A stretch of DNA of 10,622 nt. It comes from JBMYYE01 sp049609065. GTDB taxonomy: Bacteria > Pseudomonadota > Alphaproteobacteria > Rhodobacterales > Rhodobacteraceae. Location: contig JBMYYE010000084.1 of the NCBI GenBank assembly GCA_049609065.1, positions 1 to 10,622 of the forward strand, read 5' to 3'. Both the position numbers and the translations under genes were made by a program. The notes beneath the pieces were generated by a model. That model did not search any database. It was given only the letters and a program-made list of their open reading frames with translations, and was not told the origin of the DNA. Below are positions 1 to 6,580 of the stretch, piece by piece; position 1 is the first letter of the stretch; every line of letters starts with the position of its first letter.

Positions 1-109
1 GCAAACTCTGCAACGGCATCGACGTGGCGCGCTGCGCGTAGCGCTGCCACCGTTGGTATTCGCGCTTCATGATAAAACGTTCAAGTATAGAAAGTTTTTT
101 CATCGCCAT
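1..109 (-). CDS. Partial hypothetical protein (N-terminus only, DUF6478-like)
   Basis: An open minus-strand frame begins at the ATG at 109 and leaves the window at base 1 after 36 codons. It is preceded on its own strand by AGGAAG about 7 nt before the ATG, a good ribosome binding site. A second in-frame ATG at 103 would be too far from that site. The visible peptide starts MAMKKLSILERF and is rich in Lys, Arg, Gln and Trp (KREYQRWQRYAQRA), with no signal peptide. The pattern of a basic start, then RW, Ala/Gln helix and a Leu-rich turn recalls from memory the beginning of the Rhodobacterales DUF6478 family, whose function is unknown. With only 36 residues that assignment is tentative. It is divergent from the CPBP protease gene, with 149 bp between the two starts. 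Confidence 0.55.
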   Translation of the reverse strand, partial: MAMKKLSILERFIMKREYQRWQRYAQRATSMPLQSL

Positions 110-199
110 TCTTCATCTTCCTAAGTATTCGGTCCAGCGGCTGACACGGCACAAAGGCATGTCATTGTTTAACGTGCCGAAGTCTTATAGGAACCAAGA

Positions 200-218
200 T
201 ACACATTTGATATGTGTA
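200..218. promoter_or_regulatory. Candidate operator dyad upstream of the CPBP protease gene
   Basis: A perfect inverted repeat with 7-bp arms, TACACAT at 200-206 and ATGTGTA at 212-218, is separated by TTGAT. It lies 40 bp before the protease start and about 90 bp before the divergent gene's start. A 19-bp dyad of this size suits a dimeric helix-turn-helix regulator. It could serve either divergent gene. The TTGATA inside it could act as a -35 element, but no convincing -10 follows at the right distance. Nothing else recognisable was seen in 110-258. Confidence 0.35.
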
Positions 219-258
219 ATATGGAAACATTAACGCAACCTCAAGTCGTAGCTTCACC

Positions 259-1137
259 ATGACGCCCCTTTTTAAGACATATATAAGACCCGCAGAACAG
301 TTTCCGCAAATCTGGCGTTTTTTTGCCGCGATGATTGCAATAGTGGCGCTGTATTTTGGGCTGAATGCGCTTGGGTTCTTCTTAACCGCCCTCTTTTTGG
401 GTCACGATTCCACGATATCTTTAACACAAGAGTTGAGCCATGCGCGCTCTTCGGTTTCGGTTATCTTCCTATTCTCAACGTTTATACCTTTGCTTTTAGC
501 GACCACGATTGCTGTGCGTATTTTCCACAAGCGCAAGTTTAAAACACTGGTTGGCCCTTACGTGGCCACACTTAAAAACTTTGGGCAAACCACCGCGATC
601 AGTTTCGTATTTTTCGCCTTTGTGATTGCGATTTCTTCCATTTTTGATCGCCCCCTATCGAATTTAAGTTTCGGTGAATGGCTCACCTTCTTGGTTCCGC
701 TTCTTTTGTTGCTTTTCATTCAAATCACGGCCGAAGAAGTCCTCTTTCGTGGATATGTGTTGCAACAAGTCGCGGCGCGTTTTTCTGCGCCTTGGGTCTA
801 TATTTTCATCCCCTCTTTGATCTTTGCCGCCCTCCATTGGAACCCGTCTGCAGGCGCGCTCAATTGGCTCTTCATTGGGGCAACATTTCAATTTGCCGTG
901 CTTGCAACAGACCTGACCATCCGAACGGGAAACCTTGGCGCAGCTATGGGGGTGCATTTTGTCAATAACCTCTTTGGGGTTTTAGTCCTCTCCCTACAAG
1001 GCACCATGGATGGCGCGGCTCTTTTCGTCACCGAATATTCCATTGAAAATCCTGGTCCTTTAGGCTGGTCAATTGCAGGAAATATGGTTTTAATGATGGT
1101 GTTGTGGAAAATCCTGCGCATCCGTTTACGCTGTTGA
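259..1137 (+). CDS. CPBP-family intramembrane metalloprotease (CAAX prenyl protease / Abi type)
   Basis: This is a 292-residue polytopic membrane protein with about seven or eight hydrophobic segments (for example roughly residues 21-47, 66-87, 110-128, 141-157, 176-192, 200-216, 236-248 and 268-285). It carries the CPBP (PF02517) signature: EExxxR at E159-E160 to R164 (AEEVLFRG), then FAALHW with H193, then HFVNN with H233 and N237. These Glu and His residues form the metal-dependent active site in the family of Rce1 and the bacterial Abi proteins. Bacterial members act in protein processing, bacteriocin immunity or unknown maturation steps, so the substrate here cannot be named. The ATG at 259 has only a weak ribosome binding site. 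The gene is upstream of accD and codirectional with a 57-bp gap, so read-through is possible. Confidence 0.88.
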   Translation: MTPLFKTYIRPAEQFPQIWRFFAAMIAIVALYFGLNALGFFLTALFLGHDSTISLTQELSHARSSVSVIFLFSTFIPLLLATTIAVRIFHKRKFKTLVGPYVATLKNFGQTTAISFVFFAFVIAISSIFDRPLSNLSFGEWLTFLVPLLLLLFIQITAEEVLFRGYVLQQVAARFSAPWVYIFIPSLIFAALHWNPSAGALNWLFIGATFQFAVLATDLTIRTGNLGAAMGVHFVNNLFGVLVLSLQGTMDGAALFVTEYSIENPGPLGWSIAGNMVLMMVLWKILRIRLRC

Positions 1138-1166
1138 TTGCATTTTCCCTAAATCACGATTATTTC
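1138..1166 (+). promoter_or_regulatory. Weak candidate promoter for accD-folC
   Basis: TTGCAT at 1138-1143 and TATTTC at 1161-1166 are separated by 17 bp, in the gap between the protease stop and accD. The -35 match is fair and the -10 match poor. The accD operon may equally be read from the protease promoter. Confidence 0.25.
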
Positions 1167-1194
1167 AGGTGAGCAAATCAAAGGACCATTTGGT

Positions 1195-2091
1195 ATGAAC
1201 TGGATCTCAAACTACACTCGCTCAACGATTAACTCTTTGTTTTCACGCCGTGAAACGCCAGATAATCTTTGGACGAAATGCCCTGAATGCGGCACGATGT
1301 TGTTTCATCGGGAACTCAAAGAAAACCAAAATGTCTGCACAAGCTGCGAACATCACATGGCGATCACGCCACGCGAACGGTTCGAGGCCCTTTTTGACGG
1401 TGGCATTTTTGGGGAAATCGACGTTCCAAAACCAATCACCGATCCTTTGACCTTTAAAGATCAAAAGAAATACCCTGATCGTATGAAAGGCGCCCAAAAG
1501 AAAACCGGCGAAACCGAAGCAATGCTCGTGGCCGAAGGCGAAATTGGCCGCACACCGATCGTGGCCGCCTGCCAAGACTTTACCTTCATGGGCGGGTCCA
1601 TGGGGATGTATGTCGGCAACGCGATTATTGCGGCGGCTGAACGTGCCGTGAAACTCAAACGTCCATTGATTTTATTCTCCGCGGCTGGTGGCGCACGCAT
1701 GCAAGAAGGCATTCTTAGCCTCATGCAAATGCCGCGCACAACCATCGCGGTTCAGATGCTCAAAGAAGCAGGCCTTCCTTATATCGTGGTCCTCACGCAC
1801 CCAACAACAGGTGGGGTAACCGCATCCTACGCGATGCTCGGCGATGTCCATATTTCTGAGCCAAATGCGCTCATCTGTTTTGCAGGTCCGCGTGTGATTG
1901 AACAAACCATCCGCGAAAAACTACCTGAGGGGTTCCAACGTGCGGAATATCTCTTGGATCACGGGATGCTTGATCGTGTGACGCACCGAAAAAACATGCG
2001 CGAAGAACTCATCACCATCACACGGATGTTGATGAAAAACACGCCCGCCGTGCGCGGCGATCTTCCGAAACCTGATAAAGAGACCGCATAA
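1195..2091 (+). CDS. accD: Acetyl-CoA carboxylase carboxyltransferase subunit beta
   Basis: AccD pairs with AccA to form the carboxyltransferase of acetyl-CoA carboxylase. It moves the carboxyl group from carboxybiotin on AccB to acetyl-CoA to make malonyl-CoA, the committed step of fatty acid synthesis in the cytoplasm. The 298-residue length is normal for the family. The N-terminal zinc ribbon is intact with Cys29, Cys32, Cys48 and Cys51 (CPEC and CTSC). The crotonase-fold core shows GGSMGMYVG at about 133-141, the glycine-rich oxyanion segment GGARMQEG at 165-172 and TTGGVTAS at 204-211. The start is supported by AAGGA about 9 nt before the ATG. It is directly followed by folC with no intergenic base, an arrangement that favours co-transcription and translational coupling. 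Confidence 0.97.
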   Translation: MNWISNYTRSTINSLFSRRETPDNLWTKCPECGTMLFHRELKENQNVCTSCEHHMAITPRERFEALFDGGIFGEIDVPKPITDPLTFKDQKKYPDRMKGAQKKTGETEAMLVAEGEIGRTPIVAACQDFTFMGGSMGMYVGNAIIAAAERAVKLKRPLILFSAAGGARMQEGILSLMQMPRTTIAVQMLKEAGLPYIVVLTHPTTGGVTASYAMLGDVHISEPNALICFAGPRVIEQTIREKLPEGFQRAEYLLDHGMLDRVTHRKNMREELITITRMLMKNTPAVRGDLPKPDKETA

Positions 2092-3363
2092 GTGGCGGTC
2101 TCATCTGATATCATCCTTGACCGGATGATGGCGCTCCATCCGAAAATTATTGACCTGACGCTTGATCGCGTTTGGCGGCTTTTGGCGGCCTTGGACAACC
2201 CCCAAGACAACATGCCCCCCGTCATTCACATCGCGGGCACCAATGGCAAAGGCTCAACCCAAGCCATGTTGCGCGCCGGGCTAGAAGGCGCAGGCAAATC
2301 CGTCCACGCCTACACTTCCCCGCATTTGGCACGCTTTCATGAACGTATTCGGCTGGCGGGTGGCCTCATTTCTGAGGACCTCCTCACAGAAATGCTTGAT
2401 GAATGCTACACGGCCAATAATGGCGAAAATATCACCTATTTTGAAATCACCACTGTTGCGGGGCTCTTGGCCTTTTCGCGTGTGGCGGCGGATTATACGC
2501 TTCTTGAGGTTGGGCTTGGCGGGCGCTTGGATGCGACCAATGTGATCACGCCCGAATTGTCCGTTATCACCCCCATTTCCATCGACCACGAAGCTTTCTT
2601 AGGTGACACGCTTGCAAAAATCGCTGGCGAAAAGGCGGGCATCATCAAACGGGGCGTGCCCTGTGTTGTTGGCCGCCAACCTGACGACGCCATGGACGTG
2701 ATCGAAGCCACGGCCACCAAGCTTGGCGCGCCGCTTTTGGCCCATGGTCAACATTGGCACGTCTGGGAAGAACGCGGCCGCTTGGTGTTCCAAGATGAAA
2801 ACGGATTGCTTGATCTGCCGCTGCCTGCTCTCATCGGGACCCATCAAATCGAAAATGCGGGCATGGTTTTGGCTGCGCTTCGCCATTTGGGGTTTGATGA
2901 CACCGCCTGCGAAGCCGCCATGACGGATGCCGAATGGCCTGCGCGCATGCAGCACATGAAAACGGGTAAATTGGTCAGCCGCGTGAAACCGGCTGAGCTT
3001 TGGCTCGATGGCGGGCATAACCCCGCTGCGGGTGTTGCGCTGGCTGAGGTTTTGAAAACCCTACCGAAAAAGCCAACGCATCTTATCTGTGGAATGCTCA
3101 ACACCAAAGACGTAGCAGGATACCTGACGCCGCTTTCAAAAGTCGCCGATAGCCTCACCGCGATATCCATTCCAGGCGAAGCCGCGACGCTCAGCGAAGA
3201 AGACACCGCCGAACATGCGCGCCAATGTGGATTTAAGTCTATGGAGGCCGCCGACCTGAACGATGCCTTAAACTATGTCATGGGGTTGGACCGAAACGCG
3301 CGTATTCTTATCTGTGGATCCCTCTATCTCGCGGGTGAAGTTTTACGGCAAAACGGCGATTAA
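2092..3363 (+). CDS. folC: Bifunctional dihydrofolate synthase / folylpolyglutamate synthase
   Basis: FolC adds L-glutamate to dihydropteroate and then extends the gamma-glutamyl chain on reduced folates, using ATP. It is a Mur-ligase-fold cytoplasmic enzyme, and the 423 residues match family length. Visible motifs are the P-loop GTNGKGST at 49-56, TSPHL at 75-79 with the following RFHERIR, LEVGLGGRLDATN at 138-150, GEKAGIIK at 179-186 (K181 aligns with the carbamylated lysine of Mur ligases and FolC), GTHQIENA at 249-256, EWPARMQ at 281-287, DGGHNP at 306-311 and the C-terminal GSLYLAG at 409-415. The GTG start immediately follows the accD TAA and has AAGAGA about 8 nt upstream. The ATG at 2125 would give a shorter protein that starts at MMALHPK, so the exact start is less certain than the identity. 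Confidence 0.95.
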   Translation: MAVSSDIILDRMMALHPKIIDLTLDRVWRLLAALDNPQDNMPPVIHIAGTNGKGSTQAMLRAGLEGAGKSVHAYTSPHLARFHERIRLAGGLISEDLLTEMLDECYTANNGENITYFEITTVAGLLAFSRVAADYTLLEVGLGGRLDATNVITPELSVITPISIDHEAFLGDTLAKIAGEKAGIIKRGVPCVVGRQPDDAMDVIEATATKLGAPLLAHGQHWHVWEERGRLVFQDENGLLDLPLPALIGTHQIENAGMVLAALRHLGFDDTACEAAMTDAEWPARMQHMKTGKLVSRVKPAELWLDGGHNPAAGVALAEVLKTLPKKPTHLICGMLNTKDVAGYLTPLSKVADSLTAISIPGEAATLSEEDTAEHARQCGFKSMEAADLNDALNYVMGLDRNARILICGSLYLAGEVLRQNGD

Positions 3364-3366
3364 TTG

Positions 3367-3382
3367 ACGCAAGGTTTTGCGT
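3367..3382. repeat. Short inverted repeat just after folC
   Basis: ACGCAA at 3367-3372 and TTGCGT at 3377-3382 form a perfect 6-bp dyad around GGTT, starting three bases after the folC stop. There is no T-tract after it, so it is a poor intrinsic terminator. It could be a small operator or a 3'-end stabilising hairpin. Confidence 0.35.
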
Positions 3383-3393
3383 GACATCGCTGA

Positions 3394-3430
3394 GCTCCTC
3401 CCACATTCTAAGTAAGCTTGTGAGAGGAGC
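3394..3430 (+). promoter_or_regulatory. RNA hairpin predicted to mask the fadH ribosome binding site
   Basis: GCTCCTC at 3394-3400 pairs perfectly with GAGGAGC at 3424-3430. After one C-A mismatch, CACA at 3402-3405 pairs with TGTG at 3419-3422, leaving a 13-nt loop. The right arm contains the fadH Shine-Dalgarno GAGGAG (3424-3429), which sits 7 nt before the ATG at 3437. In RNA this would hide the ribosome binding site if transcription begins upstream of 3394, for instance by read-through from folC. A promoter starting inside the loop would escape the effect. Confidence 0.5.
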
Positions 3431-3436
3431 CAGATT

Positions 3437-5476
3437 ATGACCAACGCCAATCCGCATTTCCCAAATCTTATGACACCGCTCGACCTTGGGTTTACCACGC
3501 TGAAAAACCGCGTGTTGATGGGATCCATGCATACGGGGCTTGAGGAAATCGGCGATTGGAATCGCATTGCAACCTTTTACGGCGACCGCGCCAAAGGGGA
3601 TGTTGGCCTCATCGTGACGGGTGGCATGTCCCCTAATTTCGAAGGCGGCGTGTTTGCAGGGGCCGCTGGTCTTTTCTCGGATAAAGACATCGCCAATCAC
3701 AAAGTTATCACCGACCGCGTGCACAAAGAAGGTGGCAAAATCGCGATGCAAATTTTGCACGCAGGCCGATATGCCGCCAACCCAAAATGCGTGGCCCCTA
3801 GCCCGATTAAATCCCCCATTTCAATGTTCCCGCCTATTGAACTTGACGAAGAGGGCATCGAAAAACAAATCGCCGATATCGCGACCAGCGCCGCCAATGC
3901 CCAAATCGCAGGCTATGACGGCGTGGAAATAATGGGGTCTGAGGGATATTTCATCAATGAATTCTTAGCCAGCCACACCAATAAGCGCACCGATCGTTGG
4001 GGGGGGAGCTACGAAAATCGCATGCGCCTACCGATTGAGGTCGTGAAACATGTGCGCGCCGCCGTCGGGGATGAGTTTATCATCATCTTCCGCCTCTCCA
4101 TGATTGACCTTGTGCCAGACGGATCCACTTGGGAAGAGGTCGTGATGTTGGCCAAGGCTCTCGAAGCGGAAGGCGTGAACATCATCAACACTGGCATCGG
4201 TTGGCACGAAGCCCGCATCCCGACCATCGCCACATCCGTGCCGCGTGCCGCATTTGCGTGGGTAACCAAAAAATTGATGGGCGAAGTCTCCATCCCTGTC
4301 ATCACTTCAAACCGTATCAACACACCTGAGGTGGCAGAAAACCTTCTGGCCGAAGGCTGTGCCGACATGGTGTCGATGGCGCGCCCTTTCTTGGCCGACG
4401 CGGATTTTGTTGCCAAAGCCGCAGAAGGCCGCGCCCAAGAAATCGCACCTTGCATTGGCTGTAATCAAGCCTGCTTAGATCACATTTTCTCAGGCAAGTT
4501 TTCAACATGCCTCGTCAACCCGCGCGCCTGTAACGAAACCGAAATCGTTATCACGCCGACAGATACGCCAAAATCCATAGCCGTCGTTGGCGCAGGGCCA
4601 GCTGGTCTATCAACCGCTATTACAGCCGCCGAACGTGGGCATAACGTCACTCTTTTTGACAAAGCGGATCAGCTGGGTGGACAGCTCAACATCGCGAAAC
4701 AAGTTCCTGGGAAAGAAGAATTCCATGGCCTAGTCGATTGGTTCAAAACCATGGTCGACCTCCATGATGTGACTGTCAAACTTGGGCATGCTGTGACCGC
4801 AGAGGACCTCACGTCGTTTGACGAAGTGGTCATCGCAACGGGCGTCACCCCGCGTGACCCGCAAATCGACGGCCAAGATCACCCAAGCGTCCTCTCCTAT
4901 ATCGATGTGCTCCTTCATAAAAAGCCCGTGGGCGATCGTGTGGCGGTCATCGGCGCAGGCGGCATTGGCTTTGATGTGTCAGAATACCTCGTTCATACAG
5001 GCGAAAGCCCCTCAGAAAATATCGAATTGTGGATGGAAGAATGGGGTGTGACCGACCCCGCCGAGAGCCGCAGTGGTCTCGACCCAGACGGTCCACAGCC
5101 AACACCACCCGCGCGCGATGTCACACTTCTTCAACGGAAAAATGAAAAGCCTGGACGCCGGCTTGGCAAAACCACGGGCTGGATCCACCGCGCGACATTG
5201 GACATGAAAGGCGTCACCATGAAAGCCGGCGCGAATTATGAACGCATTTGTGATCAGGGCCTGCATGTGAGTTACGGCGAAGCACACGAAAACCCCGAGA
5301 TCCTAAATGTTGACACAATTGTTATGTGTGCAGGTCAAATATCTGAACGCAGCCTTGCCGATGCGCTCGACGCAAAAGGCGTATCAAACCACGTGATTGG
5401 TGGGGCAGATGTAGCCGCGGAACTTGATGCAAAACGCGCTATAAATCAAGGGGTTCAACTCGCTACAACCTTTTAA
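3437..5476 (+). CDS. fadH: NADPH-dependent 2,4-dienoyl-CoA reductase
   Basis: FadH reduces 2,4-dienoyl-CoA, formed during beta-oxidation of unsaturated fatty acids, to an enoyl-CoA using NADPH, FAD, FMN and a 4Fe-4S cluster. The 679 residues compare with about 671 in Escherichia coli, and the sequence tracks it closely by memory (LDLGFTTLKNRVLMGSMHTG at 16-35). An N-terminal Old Yellow Enzyme-like TIM barrel (about 1-335) holds the catalytic pair Tyr171 (GSEGYFINEF) and His257 (GIGWHEARIPT). These are offset by five from E. coli Tyr166 and His252. The cluster cysteines are Cys339, Cys342, Cys346 and Cys358 (CIGCNQAC plus STC). The flavodoxin-like and NADPH domains show GAGPAG at 385-390 and GAGGIG at 506-511. 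The start has an excellent GAGGAG ribosome binding site, which lies in a hairpin. The main alternative, a dimethylamine-dehydrogenase-type paralogue, is disfavoured by these matches. Confidence 0.95.
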   Translation: MTNANPHFPNLMTPLDLGFTTLKNRVLMGSMHTGLEEIGDWNRIATFYGDRAKGDVGLIVTGGMSPNFEGGVFAGAAGLFSDKDIANHKVITDRVHKEGGKIAMQILHAGRYAANPKCVAPSPIKSPISMFPPIELDEEGIEKQIADIATSAANAQIAGYDGVEIMGSEGYFINEFLASHTNKRTDRWGGSYENRMRLPIEVVKHVRAAVGDEFIIIFRLSMIDLVPDGSTWEEVVMLAKALEAEGVNIINTGIGWHEARIPTIATSVPRAAFAWVTKKLMGEVSIPVITSNRINTPEVAENLLAEGCADMVSMARPFLADADFVAKAAEGRAQEIAPCIGCNQACLDHIFSGKFSTCLVNPRACNETEIVITPTDTPKSIAVVGAGPAGLSTAITAAERGHNVTLFDKADQLGGQLNIAKQVPGKEEFHGLVDWFKTMVDLHDVTVKLGHAVTAEDLTSFDEVVIATGVTPRDPQIDGQDHPSVLSYIDVLLHKKPVGDRVAVIGAGGIGFDVSEYLVHTGESPSENIELWMEEWGVTDPAESRSGLDPDGPQPTPPARDVTLLQRKNEKPGRRLGKTTGWIHRATLDMKGVTMKAGANYERICDQGLHVSYGEAHENPEILNVDTIVMCAGQISERSLADALDAKGVSNHVIGGADVAAELDAKRAINQGVQLATTF

Positions 5477-5490
5477 GGCACATGGATCTT

Positions 5491-5522
5491 CTGAGGGTGA
5501 TTTCTAAAAAAATCGCCCTCAG
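5491..5522 (+). terminator. Probable intrinsic terminator of fadH
   Basis: CTGAGGGTGATTT at 5491-5503 and AAATCGCCCTCAG at 5510-5522 form a 13-bp stem with a single T-G wobble around a 6-nt loop, starting 14 bases after the fadH stop. The stem is strong. The following bases (CTTGCTGTTTCC) are only moderately T-rich, so termination may be partial. It separates fadH from the LysR gene. Confidence 0.65.
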
Positions 5523-5601
5523 CTTGCTGTTTCCAAATCGTGAACGATCCCTGCAATTACCCCTGAATTGGCCCATCCCTTCCTAAATCCTGCCGTTTTT
5601 G

Positions 5602-5631
5602 GTGTTCAAACTTGTACTCAGATTTGAACAC
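5602..5631. promoter_or_regulatory. Large dyad upstream of the LysR-type gene, probable autoregulatory site
   Basis: GTGTTCAAA at 5602-5610 and TTTGAACAC at 5623-5631 form a perfect inverted repeat with 9-bp arms and a 12-bp spacer. It ends 16 bp before the regulator's ATG. LysR-type regulators commonly repress their own promoter through interrupted dyads, so this is a natural autoregulatory site. It does not fit the classic T-N11-A spacing neatly. CATAAT at 5631-5636 resembles a -10 element but no good -35 accompanies it. Confidence 0.5.
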
Positions 5632-5647
5632 ATAATAGGGAACGGCA

Positions 5648-6559
5648 ATGGATCGTTTGACAGAAATGGAAGCCTTCGCCACAGTTGTGGATCAAGGCGG
5701 ATTTACGGATGCGGCTCGTAAAATGGGCATCTCGAAATCCTCTGTTTCCAAACATGTTTCTTCGCTCGAAGCGCGCCTTGGGGCGAGGCTCCTGAATCGG
5801 ACCACCAGGCGCGTCAGCCCAACGGAAATCGGGCTTGCGTATTACGACCGTGCACGCCGTGTTATAAACGACGCGGGCGAAGCCGATGCGCTCGTAACGT
5901 CCATGCAATCTGCCCCATCTGGCCTTTTGAAAATTGCAGTTGCCACCGATTTTGGTGCCAGCCACCTATCCCCGGCCCTCAGTGCTTTTTTACAAGAATT
6001 CCCCGACATTACGGTGGAGCTTGAATTGAACAACCGGATCGTTGAAATGGCATCCGAAGGATTTGATGTCTCAATTCGCGTCGGGGACCTTGAAGACAGC
6101 TCCTCCCTGCGTGCGCGCAAACTGGCGGTTACGACACGACATATTGTGGGTTCACCGGAGTATTTTAAAAGACATGGGCGACCTGAAAAGATTGATGATC
6201 TTAACGAGCACCGCCTGTTACACTTCTCGGATCAGCCTTCGGGCGCAGTGTGGAAACTCAAGGCTCCCTCCGGGGAACTTCGGCATGTGCGCACATCTGG
6301 ATCCCTTTCCGCAAACGACGGTCAGTCGCTTTTGAATACGGCAAAATCGGGTCTAGGCTTGGCCTATCTCCCTAAATTTCTCTATGAGAAATGCCACACT
6401 GAGGGGCTCGTGGAAGAGGTTCTCACACATCTTCCTGCCGAAGAGGTTGGCATCTACGCCATCTATCCCCCTAACCGATTTATTCAACCGAAAGTCCGTG
6501 CCTTTATTGACTACATGATTGACGCATTCGCAGAACGTCGCGATAGTAACGCCGCCTAA
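5648..6559 (+). CDS. LysR-family transcriptional regulator (CrgA/DmlR-like)
   Basis: This is a 303-residue DNA-binding regulator of normal LysR length. Residues about 3-62 form the winged helix-turn-helix: MEAFATVVDQGGFTDAARKM, then SKSSVSKHVSSLEARLGARLLNRTTRR, the typical LysR recognition and wing sequence. The linker helix follows to about 90. The periplasmic-binding-like effector domain runs from about 92 (GLLKIAVATDFGASHLSP) to the end. The sequence style (RLLNRTTRRVSPTEIGLAYYDRARR, then FDVSIRVGDLEDSSSLRARKL) is that of the CrgA/DmlR group. The effector is unknown. Start choice is supported by AGGGAA about 6 nt before the ATG. It has no divergent partner gene. fadH, upstream on the same strand, is a possible target, but only by proximity. 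Confidence 0.93.
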   Translation: MDRLTEMEAFATVVDQGGFTDAARKMGISKSSVSKHVSSLEARLGARLLNRTTRRVSPTEIGLAYYDRARRVINDAGEADALVTSMQSAPSGLLKIAVATDFGASHLSPALSAFLQEFPDITVELELNNRIVEMASEGFDVSIRVGDLEDSSSLRARKLAVTTRHIVGSPEYFKRHGRPEKIDDLNEHRLLHFSDQPSGAVWKLKAPSGELRHVRTSGSLSANDGQSLLNTAKSGLGLAYLPKFLYEKCHTEGLVEEVLTHLPAEEVGIYAIYPPNRFIQPKVRAFIDYMIDAFAERRDSNAA

Positions 6560-6580
6560 GTAACGGGTGTCGGGCATCCT

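Noticed and set aside
664..968. Overlapping open frames on both strands inside the CPBP protease gene
   Set aside because: They cover the protease active-site region in other frames and have no plausible protein features.
2599..3018. A 139-codon antisense open frame inside folC
   Set aside because: It lies wholly opposite a clearly conserved gene, has low-complexity basic content and no recognisable motif.
5477..5647. A small RNA or small protein gene in the fadH-LysR gap
   Set aside because: Apart from the terminator hairpin and the dyad, I see no ribosome binding site with an open frame and no promoter-terminator pair.
6560..6580. A bidirectional terminator between the convergent LysR and OmpA-family genes
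   Set aside because: The 21-bp gap and its flanks show no stem of useful length and no T-tract on either strand.
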